Positions 1 to 6,851 of a DNA stretch of 10,608 bases are shown here, piece by piece. The position numbers were made by a program, and so were the translations under genes. Under the pieces are notes generated by a model. The model ran no database searches. It had not been told where the DNA came from and worked only from the letters and a program-made list of their open reading frames with translations. Within the stretch, counting starts at the first letter, position 1; each line of letters begins with the position of its first letter. The DNA is from Mageeibacillus sp. UBA1255 (GTDB lineage Bacteria > Bacillota > Clostridia > UBA1212 > UBA1255): the NCBI GenBank assembly GCA_002308795.1, contig DBVV01000097.1:1-10608 (forward strand). The letters run 5' to 3'.

Positions 1-40
1 GCAAGACTAATTTCAACTCGAATTTGATGCACGATTGAAT

Positions 41-65
41 TCTACTCGCCACCCTTTGGAGTAGA
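41..65. repeat. Small inverted repeat in the left intergenic stretch
   Basis: A perfect 7-bp inverted repeat (TCTACTC at 41-47, GAGTAGA at 59-65) encloses an 11-base loop. It is followed on the plus strand only by a short mixed pyrimidine stretch, not a real T-run, so it is at best a weak terminator for a gene lying left of the window. Nothing else that looks like a gene is visible in bases 1-111. Confidence 0.25.
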
Positions 66-111
66 CGTTAACTTTTCACTTCAGCATTATCCTTCGCCCG
101 CCATCATCCAC

Positions 112-140
112 TTGACATACGGCAGGGAATAATGTATAAA
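112..140 (+). promoter_or_regulatory. Sigma-70-type promoter of the PPIase/DUF1538/PII unit
   Basis: A perfect -35 box TTGACA (112-117) is separated by exactly 17 bases from TATAAA (135-140), one mismatch from the -10 consensus. Transcription would begin near 147 and leave a leader of about 30 bases before the PPIase start codon. It is the only good promoter seen upstream of the four plus-strand genes. Confidence 0.85.
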
Positions 141-175
141 AGCCGGGTAAAATACACCGATGAGAGGTAAGAACT

Positions 176-787
176 ATGAACGGCAAAAAAACAGGAAGAA
201 TGTTAAAAACCATATTGACCGCCGTACTCGCTCCGACGATCTGTCTTTGCGCATTCGGCGCGGCAGGCTGCGCGAGATCGGCACACCCGGTATGCGAGAT
301 CGTGGTGAAAGATTACGGTACCATAACCGTAACACTCGACAGAAACGAAGCCCCGATCACCGTTGACCACTTCGTTAAACTCGCAAAGAACAAGTCGTAC
401 GACGGCTCGGTAATAAACAGGGTCCAGATGGGTTTCGTACTTCAGGGAGGCGCAGGAGCGAGCGATGACTCCACGATCAAGGGCGAATTCAAGTCAAACG
501 GCGTCGATAATAACCTTAAACATAAAAAAGGCGTCATTTCGATGGCACGCGCGACAGATCCCAATACTGCTTCTTCGCAGTTCTTTATCATGCTTGAGGC
601 AAACGATACTTTAGACGGTAACTATGCGGCTTTCGGTAAAGTGACGGACGGATGGGATACGGTCGAGAAGATCGTCGCTGCGGTAAAGGCGTCTGATTAC
701 TCCGAAGATTATTACGGAGCGGTGATGGGATTCCTGAAGGAGACAAGCTATTTCACTATCGAGACTGTGAGAGTCATTTCTGAATAA
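176..787 (+). CDS. Cyclophilin-type peptidyl-prolyl cis-trans isomerase, lipoprotein
   Basis: This 203-residue protein should catalyse cis-trans isomerisation of Xaa-Pro bonds in exported proteins as they fold outside the membrane. A Lys/Arg-rich N-terminus and hydrophobic stretch (about 10-30) end in AAGC, making Cys32 a likely lipidation site; the -3 residue Ala is slightly non-canonical. The cyclophilin fold signature follows: INRVQMGFVLQGG (Arg, Phe and Gln of the active site), GVISMAR, NTASSQFFIML and LDGNYAAFGKV. The position of human CypA His126 is Tyr here. The start is supported by AGAGGT at 163-168, seven bases before ATG. A consensus-like promoter lies just upstream, and the DUF1538 gene follows 48 bases downstream with no terminator between, so co-transcription is likely. 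The family call is secure; the lipoprotein call is an inference from the lipobox. Confidence 0.95.
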   Translation: MNGKKTGRMLKTILTAVLAPTICLCAFGAAGCARSAHPVCEIVVKDYGTITVTLDRNEAPITVDHFVKLAKNKSYDGSVINRVQMGFVLQGGAGASDDSTIKGEFKSNGVDNNLKHKKGVISMARATDPNTASSQFFIMLEANDTLDGNYAAFGKVTDGWDTVEKIVAAVKASDYSEDYYGAVMGFLKETSYFTIETVRVISE

Positions 788-797
788 AGCAGAATTA

Positions 798-827
798 CCG
801 GCGGTGTGAAAAGCCTGCCGGAAGGAG
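798..827 (+). promoter_or_regulatory. Hairpin abutting the ribosome-binding site that decides the DUF1538 start
   Basis: CCGGCGG (798-804) can pair with CCTGCCGG (814-821) with a single bulged T. The Shine-Dalgarno sequence AAGGAG (822-827) begins at the very next base and sits eight bases before TTG at 836. The in-frame GTG at 806 lies in the hairpin loop and has no ribosome-binding site, which argues for the TTG start. There is no T-run, so this is not an intrinsic terminator. A role in coupling or tuning translation is inference. Confidence 0.5.
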
Positions 828-835
828 AATTCGTT

Positions 836-2362
836 TTGAAAGTTCTTGCACTGAAAATCAAAGAGGCGTCGCTGTCGGTATTGCCCGTAATGCTTATCGT
901 CGTGATCATATTCTTTACTCCGCTCGTAGATCTTAGCGGGGTGGAGATCGCCGCGTTTCTCGTGTCTTCAGTCATGCTCGTGGTCGGGATAGGATTGTTT
1001 AATATGGGCGCTGATCTTGCCATGTCGCCTATGGGCGAGCATATCGGATCGGGCCTGTCTAAATCCGGAAAACCCGCGCTGCTGCTTATTATCTGCTTTG
1101 CCATGGGCGTGATGATAACCGTCGCCGAACCTGATCTCACCGTGCTTGCGGGGCAGGTATCGGATATGGTAAAAAACTACGTGCTGATAGGAGTCGTAGG
1201 CGTTGGCGTCGGACTGTTCCTGATGCTGTCGATCATCCGCACCGTTAAGAACAAACCTCTTCCGCAATATCTGATGTTTTTCTATCTTCTGTTGTTCGCG
1301 CTCGTAGCTGTAATGATCCTGCGCGACGGCAACGGATTTGCGGCGCTCGCGTTCGATTCGGGCGGCGTCACGACGGGGCCGATAACGGTACCGTTCATAA
1401 TGGCGCTCGGTATAGGCATTGCCTCCACCGTCGGCCACAGCAAGAGCGCGGAGAACAATTTCGGCTCGATAGCGTTCTGCTCCGTAGGACCGGTACTCGC
1501 GGTCGTTGCCATCGGGCTCACTTCTAAAGGGAAGGTTAATTACACTCTCCCTGATTATTCGATGCCTTCAAGCCTCGGTTCCAAACTGCTTCATACTCTG
1601 CTTGAGACGATGGGCGAGGTCGCCATAGCGCTGGTGCTCATAGCAGGCATGTTCTTCATACTTCAGTTTACGCTGCTGAAACTGCCTGCTAAAAAACTGT
1701 TTCAGATACTCTACGGTATTATTTACACGTTCGTTGGCCTCGTTATTTTTATGACGGCGGTGAAGGTCGGATTCATGCCTGTCGGATTCAAGATCGGGAC
1801 GCAGCTTTCGCAAAGGGTCCATCCGGCGATCCTCGTGGCGTTCGGATTTCTGACCGGCATTGTCACCGTACTGGCCGAGCCTGCGATACACGTGCTTAAC
1901 AAGCAGGTGGAACAGGTAACAGAGGGGACCGTGAGCAGCAGATCGATGATGATCGCACTTGCCGGAGGAGTAGGGATATCGATCGCGTTGTCGATCGTGA
2001 GGATAATATTCGATTTCAGCGTTTTGTATTATCTGATACCCGGATATATTATTTCACTGGGACTTTCGCTGCTGGTCCCGGGCATGTACACTGCTATCGC
2101 GTTCGATTCGGGCGGTGTGGCCAGCGGACCTTTAACGTCGAGCTTTATATTGCCGTTCGCGATCGGTGTATGCAGCGTTATGCAGGGAGTAGATAAGATC
2201 CCACTTGACGCTTTTGGCGTTGTGGCGATGGTGGCAATGACTCCTCTCATCACTATCCAGCTTCTGGGCTTCCGTGCCGTCACGGCGCAGAGGGTCAGGC
2301 GCAGGCGGGCAATGGCGCGCATCCTTGCCGCCGACGACGAGCAGATCATCGAGTTTATGTAA
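836..2362 (+). CDS. DUF1538 family polytopic membrane protein (putative transporter)
   Basis: A 508-residue, strongly hydrophobic protein with roughly 12-14 membrane segments. It carries two copies of the DUF1538 hallmark: AEPD (97-100) followed by AFDSGGVTTGP (172-182), then AEPA (347-350) followed by AFDSGGVASGP (422-432). The copies align without a gap at an offset of 250 residues across the N-terminal two thirds of each half, so it is a direct tandem duplication with probable pseudo-twofold symmetry. The C-terminus is a basic, Arg-rich cytoplasmic tail (about 480-495). The function of DUF1538 proteins is not established; a transporter or channel role is inferred from the fold style and from the two PII-like genes downstream. 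TTG at 836 is chosen because AAGGAG (822-827) is ideally spaced; GTG at 806 is the longer alternative. It is followed after 17 bases by the first PII-like gene. Confidence 0.88.
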   Translation: MKVLALKIKEASLSVLPVMLIVVIIFFTPLVDLSGVEIAAFLVSSVMLVVGIGLFNMGADLAMSPMGEHIGSGLSKSGKPALLLIICFAMGVMITVAEPDLTVLAGQVSDMVKNYVLIGVVGVGVGLFLMLSIIRTVKNKPLPQYLMFFYLLLFALVAVMILRDGNGFAALAFDSGGVTTGPITVPFIMALGIGIASTVGHSKSAENNFGSIAFCSVGPVLAVVAIGLTSKGKVNYTLPDYSMPSSLGSKLLHTLLETMGEVAIALVLIAGMFFILQFTLLKLPAKKLFQILYGIIYTFVGLVIFMTAVKVGFMPVGFKIGTQLSQRVHPAILVAFGFLTGIVTVLAEPAIHVLNKQVEQVTEGTVSSRSMMIALAGGVGISIALSIVRIIFDFSVLYYLIPGYIISLGLSLLVPGMYTAIAFDSGGVASGPLTSSFILPFAIGVCSVMQGVDKIPLDAFGVVAMVAMTPLITIQLLGFRAVTAQRVRRRRAMARILAADDEQIIEFM

Positions 2363-2379
2363 TTTACGGGAGGTGTCTT

Positions 2380-2778
2380 ATGGCTGAAAACAAAGCAGTT
2401 AATAATAACAGACCGGAGCCGGTCAAATCTCCCGATAAGCTGAAGCTGCTTATCACCGTCGTAAACCGCTCCAAATCAGAGTATTACGCTGATCTTATCC
2501 AGAGTTTCGGAGCTAATCTTCAATGTTTCGTATCGTCGAAAGGGACGGCGGAAAATGAGATGCTGGATATGCTGGGTCTTTCAGATGACAGAAAAAGCAC
2601 GATCCTGAGCATAATCCGGGAAGACCGTGCGTCCGAACTGCTCGAGACTCTCGCAAACAGATTCAGGACGATAAAGGACGGGCGCGGCATAGCGTTCACG
2701 GTGCCTTTCAGCAGCATCGTGGGAGTCCACGCCTTCAGATTTTTGGCAGATAAAAGAGAAACTCAGAGGTTTTTGTGA
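2380..2778 (+). CDS. PII-like signalling protein, first of a tandem pair
   Basis: This 132-residue protein fits the small trimeric PII (GlnB/GlnK-like) fold. After an 18-20 residue polar N-terminal extension come a beta-strand (LKLLITVV), a helix, a second strand, a T-loop region starting GTAENE (55-60), a third strand (STILSII), a helix, and DGRGIAFTVPFSSIVGV (100-116), which matches the B-loop plus strand ending of PII. The Tyr51-type uridylylation site and the classic T-loop sequence are absent, so it is a divergent PII-like protein rather than GlnB or GlnK. GGGAGGT (2368-2374) precedes the ATG. Placement right after a DUF1538 membrane protein suggests it binds a nucleotide effector and gates that protein from the cytosol, by analogy with GlnK-AmtB. 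That role is inference; no ligand can be read from the sequence. Confidence 0.82.
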   Translation: MAENKAVNNNRPEPVKSPDKLKLLITVVNRSKSEYYADLIQSFGANLQCFVSSKGTAENEMLDMLGLSDDRKSTILSIIREDRASELLETLANRFRTIKDGRGIAFTVPFSSIVGVHAFRFLADKRETQRFL

Positions 2779-3137
2779 TGGAATTTCAGCATGAAGTCAT
2801 ATTTTGCATAGTTAACGAAGGATTCAGCGAGCAGGTCATGGAAGCCGCGCGCCGCGCGGGCGCCAGGGGAGGCACAGTCTTGAGAGCGCGCGGAACGGCA
2901 AATATTGAAGCTGCGAGCGTTTTCGGGATATCGATATCGCCTCAAAAAGAGATCGTTATGATACTGGCTCCGGCATCGATCCGCAACGACATACTCCACG
3001 CACTATATTCATCTTGCGGCCTTGACACCCCCGGTCACGGAATAGCGTTCGCGCTGCCCGTTGACGACGTCGTGGGTATCAAAGGTCTGCAGGATAATTT
3101 ACAGGATGCCGGGGCGGTCAATCCTCCTGAGTCTTGA
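2778..3137 (+). CDS. PII-like signalling protein, second of a tandem pair
   Basis: A 119-residue paralogue of the preceding gene. Visible PII elements are HEVIFCIVN (first strand), a helix with ARRAGARGG, GTVLRARGTANIE (T-loop entry, 32-44), KEIVMILAP (third strand) and TPGHGIAFALPVDDVVGI (84-101, B-loop to last strand), the last closely resembling the classic PII ending GKIFVFPVEEAVRI. A modifiable T-loop Tyr is missing. The ATG overlaps the previous stop by one base; GTG at 2775, overlapping by four, is an equally possible start, and AGAGG at 2765-2769 serves either. Tight overlap implies translational coupling and stoichiometric synthesis with its neighbour, so a heterotrimer or two separate trimers on the DUF1538 protein are both possible. 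Its last 20 bases overlap the tail of the convergent surface-protein gene. Confidence 0.87.
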   Translation: MEFQHEVIFCIVNEGFSEQVMEAARRAGARGGTVLRARGTANIEAASVFGISISPQKEIVMILAPASIRNDILHALYSSCGLDTPGHGIAFALPVDDVVGIKGLQDNLQDAGAVNPPES

Positions 3138-3156
3138 CCGCGTTTTTCTTCTTTTT
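3114..3156 (+). terminator. Intrinsic terminator of the DUF1538/PII unit, inside the convergent gene
   Basis: GCGGTCA (3114-3120) and TGACCGC (3135-3141) form a perfect 7-bp stem with a 14-base loop, followed by GTTTTTCTTCTTTTT. The right arm contains the stop codon of the second PII-like gene, and the left arm holds the complement of the stop codon of the opposing surface-protein gene. The T-tract encodes, on the other strand, the Lys-rich tail of the surface protein. Only the plus-strand direction has a T-tract. Confidence 0.75.
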
Positions 3157-4470
3157 AAGTATGATCAGCACGGCTGCTGCTATTATTACTGCGGCCGCGG
3201 CGGCAATGATCAGGATCCTTGCCCATACAGGCATTTCGAATTCGATCTTTGATTCATCTCTTATTACGGTAAGAGATTCGGGGTCGTGATCTGCTTCGTC
3301 GCTTACGATGACTTTAACGCTGCGTATCGTGTTATTGCCGGTATCGTCCGTTGAGGACAGCGTCAGTTCGTGCTCTCCGGGAAGCAGGCGCCCGAATTCA
3401 TCGACCGCATTCTTACTCCACTTACAAATTACAGAAACGTCATCTTCATTGTCCGTAGCGGGGACGTTCATCGTTCCGAAAACGCCCGGGCGAACGTAGA
3501 CAGTATCGGTATTTATATGGATGACCGGAGGCTCATTGTCCCTGGGCCTGACGTTAACGGTGATCCGCTTTTCTGCTTTTTCACCGAACGAATTTTCCGC
3601 TTCTAATATAAGCGTGTAAGGACCGCCTTCAATAGTTTTTCCGTTGTCGTCGATCCCTTTGCTGCCTTCCCAGCGCATAGTTACGGGGAGTTCACGATCT
3701 TCAACATAGTCGTACGCCTTGAATGAGCCGAGGTAGAGCCTCTTTTCCGCGGTCTGATCGATATCATCTTTTCCCTCGTACGTAAGTTCCGGTTTTCCGC
3801 TGGCGTCCTTCAGTTTGATCTCGATATAATCGATATAGACTTTAACGGCTTCCGGGCTTTCGCCTTCGCCGGAATCCTGAGCCTTAACGTTTCCGGTAAA
3901 GTTTATCGAAAAGATCCCGAGCTGTCCGTTCTCGTTTGCGAGATCGGGCATGTCGTATCCGGTGACAAAGTTTATTCCCTCGTCGTAAAATGCGAACTCG
4001 CCCCAGCGGCCGCGTTCATATCCTGCAAAAGAATAACGTCCGATCGACGTTTTTCCGCCGTCAACGGATAAGCTCATCGCTCTTACCGTATCCGGTACGA
4101 ACGCTCTTACTGTGATCGACCGGATGCCGTAGCATGAAAATCTGTATTTCGTGTAATCCATCTCGGCTCCTGCTCCGCCTTCGCCGCTCAGCATGAGTAC
4201 GTCGTTGGAGGCGCCCGTAAGGGCAGGGTCTGATCTTTCAAGTTCGGATGCGGAGGATACTTTTATTTCTGTTCCAGGGAACGCGGTGCCTTTTCCTTCA
4301 GAAGCGTTTTCGATCAGTGAAAATTCAGGTTGCTCAGGGGTGAAATATGTGGATCCGCTGTCTGCAGCGGAGGCGGAGATTAACGTTGCGGCGCAGAAGA
4401 CGGCGCAAATGAAAGCAGCTGCGATCCTGAACGATCTGTTATTTATATTACGTGTGATCCCGGTCTTCAT
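3118..4470 (-). CDS. Membrane-anchored surface protein with Ig-like repeats
   Basis: A 450-residue type I membrane protein. Residues 1-36 are a signal peptide with probable cleavage after SASA or SASAA. Residues about 40-225 form an all-beta region ending in VYIDYIEIKL, the kind of strand that closes galactose-binding-like jelly rolls. Two Ig-like repeats follow (about 228-308 and 312-390); each has an acidic turn, a KGIDDNG or VDEFGR loop, and a final alternating strand (RITVNV, SVKVIV). A membrane helix (415-438) and KKKK (439-442) act as a stop-transfer anchor. No catalytic motif is seen, so adhesion, glycan binding or scaffolding is likely; the exact family is not recognised. GAGGTGA (4477-4483) is six bases from the ATG and overlaps the stop of the upstream phosphatase gene, 11 bases away, showing operon coupling. 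Confidence 0.85.
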   Translation of the reverse strand: MKTGITRNINNRSFRIAAAFICAVFCAATLISASAADSGSTYFTPEQPEFSLIENASEGKGTAFPGTEIKVSSASELERSDPALTGASNDVLMLSGEGGAGAEMDYTKYRFSCYGIRSITVRAFVPDTVRAMSLSVDGGKTSIGRYSFAGYERGRWGEFAFYDEGINFVTGYDMPDLANENGQLGIFSINFTGNVKAQDSGEGESPEAVKVYIDYIEIKLKDASGKPELTYEGKDDIDQTAEKRLYLGSFKAYDYVEDRELPVTMRWEGSKGIDDNGKTIEGGPYTLILEAENSFGEKAEKRITVNVRPRDNEPPVIHINTDTVYVRPGVFGTMNVPATDNEDDVSVICKWSKNAVDEFGRLLPGEHELTLSSTDDTGNNTIRSVKVIVSDEADHDPESLTVIRDESKIEFEMPVWARILIIAAAAAVIIAAAVLIILKKKKNAVKTQED

Positions 4471-4481
4471 TGTCCGTCACC

Positions 4482-5633
4482 TCATTCCAGCATTATCCCG
4501 CGGATCTTTTCGATCTCTTCAGCGGTAATGCCGATCGATTTAAGGTAGTTCTCGACGTTGTCCTTAAACGTTTTCCCGCCGAACGTCTTTAAATAATTGA
4601 CAGTATAGTCGAAATTTCCGAGCATGGTCTCTACCGGAGTTTTATCCGCGCTGCCTGAATAGGAGAGGAACGACATCTCGTAGTCGCGCTCGATCAGTTT
4701 TTCCGGCACGCCGAGGAGCCCGAGCAGCACGATCGCGAGCGTTCCGGTGCGGTCTCTGCCGATGGCGCAGTGGAAATACACGGGGTAGTTGGCCTCGTCC
4801 GTGAACACGCGGATCTCCTGTGCGAACGCTTCCTGCTTATCCTCATCTTTAAGCCCTCCGTAGAGAGGCGCGCTGATGTTTATGTAATTAACGTCTTTTC
4901 CGAGAGGAGAATATTCTCCGCCTGCCTTGCCTTCGCCGGGCGCCCTGAGGTCGAGATCGGTACGTATGCCGAGCAGGTCAAGCATGATATGCTTCGCCTG
5001 TGCGGCCGCGGAGTCAACGTTAGCTCCGCGTAATATCATTCCCTGACGTACCTTTTTCCCGCCTTGCGCGCTGTATCCGCCCAGGTCTCTCGTGTTTGAA
5101 ATGCCCGGCACCCCGTACGTCCTGAAATCGTGAGCCGTATGTAGTTTGAATATGCCGGACAATACCGCACTGTCGCTGAATACGGCTTTTACCTGCCAGT
5201 AGTAGTCTTTATTAACGTCCGTGTCGTCAATATGCACGGAGTTTCCCACTGTCAGATACGTTTCGGCGTCGGACATATCTTTATTCTCGGAAAAATATAC
5301 AAGAGAGTAGAGCGGCAGAGCGTTTTCCGCCTCGCCGCCGCTTTTATCTGACGGAAATGCATATTCCCACTTGATGTCAAGCCCCTTGGGATAGTACATG
5401 TCGGAATAGTCTCTGAGTTCTTCGGAGGCTCCCGGCGTATAATTGTAACAGAAAGCGTGGACAATGTCGTTGGCCGCCGTTATCGTTCCGTTTATCCCCG
5501 GTTCTACCGGCGCGATCTGCCTCTTCTGGCATGCCCCGAACGTGAACAACATAATGGCTGCAAGCATCGTGCTTACTATCGCCCCCGGTATTTTTCCCTT
5601 GCGTGCTTTTCGCGTACTTATGTGATCGGTCAT
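4482..5633 (-). CDS. Tyrosine-phosphatase-family lipoprotein
   Basis: A 383-residue exported phosphatase of the Y_phosphatase3 (LipA-like) type. The N-terminus is basic, then hydrophobic, ending in FGAC with Cys35 as the likely lipid-anchored residue. Residues about 75-166 look like a fibronectin-type-III-like beta module (LVYFSENKDM, YYWQVKAVFS). The phosphatase domain starts with NTRDLGGY (180-187), continues with RTDLDLRAPGE (224-234), and has the P-loop HCAIGRDRTG (288-297), giving Cys289 as nucleophile and Arg295 for phosphate binding. Known relatives act on phosphotyrosine or phosphoinositides; the substrate here is unknown, but the location is extracytoplasmic. The ribosome-binding site is weak (AAGAGA beside the ATG). 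It lies 25 bases after the deacetylase gene and 11 before the surface-protein gene, as the middle of three. Confidence 0.93.
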   Translation of the reverse strand: MTDHISTRKARKGKIPGAIVSTMLAAIMLFTFGACQKRQIAPVEPGINGTITAANDIVHAFCYNYTPGASEELRDYSDMYYPKGLDIKWEYAFPSDKSGGEAENALPLYSLVYFSENKDMSDAETYLTVGNSVHIDDTDVNKDYYWQVKAVFSDSAVLSGIFKLHTAHDFRTYGVPGISNTRDLGGYSAQGGKKVRQGMILRGANVDSAAAQAKHIMLDLLGIRTDLDLRAPGEGKAGGEYSPLGKDVNYINISAPLYGGLKDEDKQEAFAQEIRVFTDEANYPVYFHCAIGRDRTGTLAIVLLGLLGVPEKLIERDYEMSFLSYSGSADKTPVETMLGNFDYTVNYLKTFGGKTFKDNVENYLKSIGITAEEIEKIRGIMLE

Positions 5634-5658
5634 TTCTCTTCAGGCTTCCTCCGTATCG

Positions 5659-6639
5659 TCATTTTTTGATATTATCGCTGATAGGCGGTATCTCGTCTTT
5701 GAACAGCCAGTAAAACTCGGAATTCGTCACGCAGATGACGTCATCTGCTTCGGTCATCGTTTTGATGAGTTCGTCAAGTCTGTCCCATATGTCGTAGTAA
5801 TCCAGTTCGTATCCGTGGCCCCAGACGTAGAATACCGTATCATAATCATAGTCTTTTTCTACGTATCTCTGCGCCAGCTTAAGCACCGCTCCGTCCGTGA
5901 TCGAGCACGTGGGCTGCCATTTGAGCCAGCATTTCGGCAGCTTGTAGCCGCCTGTGGCCGTCGTAGCGCGGGCGAATTTCGCGTATGAATAGTCACGTAC
6001 GATCTCCATCGTCGAGAGATTATATTCCGGATCGCCTCCGGGCCATGCCATACCTACGGGCCGGATACCGGTTATATCGAAAATGTTTTCGATATCCTTA
6101 TTAACTTCGTTTATTACCTGATCTTTTGAATAATTCTTCAGTGACGGATGATTAAGGGTATGCGAAGCAACGTCCTGGCCTTCGTAGATACCGGTGAGAA
6201 TTTCGCTCCTGGTCCAGCGTTTGTGGGAGAGGGAAGGCATTCCGAGCGTCTCGCCGACCCACGTCCAGTTCGCCCCGAACAGGCCGGTGTTTATGAAGAA
6301 CGTTCCCCTGAAATTATATTTATTATAAATCTCAATGATCTTCTTATCCTGTGTGATGCCGTCGTCGAAGCTGATCGTAAAATATTTTTTAGGCGTCCCG
6401 TCGCGCGTCAGTTTTGAATCGGTCCCTGCGAGCCGTCTGCCCTGTTCGTCGGTCTGCCACGGAAGTTCTGTCGGTTTCGGCGCTTCGGTAGCGGGCTCAG
6501 ACGGATCTCCGCTGCGGGTGGCAATTCCGGCGTCTTCGGTAGTTTCCGGATCATTTCCGCTGTTCATAGTGCACGCGCCGAACAGGCATATGAATACCAG
6601 AAGCAGTACGGGGGTCAATAACAGTGCGGTTTTTCTCAT
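5659..6639 (-). CDS. Polysaccharide deacetylase (NodB-homology, CE4-type) lipoprotein
   Basis: A 326-residue enzyme expected to remove N- or O-acetyl groups from cell-wall or capsular glycan outside the membrane. A short signal peptide ends in LFGAC, making Cys23 the lipid anchor, and a Pro/Thr/Glu-rich linker (about 27-62) follows. CE4 motifs in order: TISFDDG (88-94, catalytic base and metal Asp), HTLNHP (160-165, metal His pair), AWPGGD (198-203, groove motif in place of RxPxG), and WGHGYE (273-278, C-terminal His). The ATG at 6637-6639 is preferred. The ATG nine bases upstream is fused to AAGGAG, leaving no spacer, and is itself part of an extended match to the anti-Shine-Dalgarno sequence. 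It is the first gene of the three-gene minus-strand unit, with a promoter just upstream. Confidence 0.95.
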   Translation of the reverse strand: MRKTALLLTPVLLLVFICLFGACTMNSGNDPETTEDAGIATRSGDPSEPATEAPKPTELPWQTDEQGRRLAGTDSKLTRDGTPKKYFTISFDDGITQDKKIIEIYNKYNFRGTFFINTGLFGANWTWVGETLGMPSLSHKRWTRSEILTGIYEGQDVASHTLNHPSLKNYSKDQVINEVNKDIENIFDITGIRPVGMAWPGGDPEYNLSTMEIVRDYSYAKFARATTATGGYKLPKCWLKWQPTCSITDGAVLKLAQRYVEKDYDYDTVFYVWGHGYELDYYDIWDRLDELIKTMTEADDVICVTNSEFYWLFKDEIPPISDNIKK

Positions 6640-6664
6640 CTGGATCATCTCCTTTTGCGTATAT

Positions 6665-6693
6665 ATGTTACCCTATTTTGCGTTAAATGTCAC
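6665..6693 (-). promoter_or_regulatory. Probable promoter of the deacetylase/phosphatase/surface-protein operon
   Basis: Read on the minus strand, GTGACA (6693-6688) is followed after 17 bases by TAACAT (6670-6665). Transcription would start near 6658, giving a very short leader. It lies between the tRNA-Lys terminator and the deacetylase start, where an operon promoter is expected. One mismatch in the -35 box and one in the -10 box leave it moderately supported. Confidence 0.6.
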
Positions 6694-6741
6694 GCTGTTT
6701 TTTGGACTCTTTTCCTGTCTCCGTTCAAACGGGGAGCGAAA

Positions 6742-6769
6742 TAAAAAACGCGCCGGTATGACCGGCGCG
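6742..6769 (-). terminator. Intrinsic terminator of the tRNA-Lys transcript
   Basis: On the minus strand a perfect 9-bp GC-rich stem, CGCGCCGGT with ACCGGCGCG and a three-base loop, is followed directly by TTTTTT. It starts ten bases downstream of the tRNA 3' end and separates the tRNA from the deacetylase operon promoter. Confidence 0.92.
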
Positions 6770-6778
6770 ATCCTTATA

Positions 6779-6851
6779 TGACCCATCGGAGGCTCGAACT
6801 CCGGACACCCTGATTAAAAGCCAGGTGCTCTACCTACTGAGCTAATGGGTC
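6779..6851 (-). tRNA. tRNA-Lys, anticodon UUU
   Basis: A complete 73-base cloverleaf. The 7-bp acceptor stem is GACCCAT with ATGGGTC and discriminator A. The D arm is GCTC-AGTAGGTA-GAGC with the conserved GG. The anticodon arm is CCTGG-CTTTTAA-TCAGG with anticodon TTT, closing in one G-U pair. The variable loop is GTGTC, and the T arm is CGGAG-TTCGAGC-CTCCG. CCA is not encoded, so it must be added after transcription. It has its own strong promoter (6879-6907) and terminator (6742-6769), so it is a single-gene unit. Confidence 0.98.

Noticed and set aside
1568..1891. Minus-strand frames within the DUF1538 gene
   Set aside because: The plus-strand frame carries duplicated DUF1538 motifs; the opposite frames are His/Arg-rich with no motif.
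6779..6851. tRNA-Lys as an attachment site for an integrated element
   Set aside because: No integrase gene and no repeated copy of the tRNA 3' end were seen in the window.
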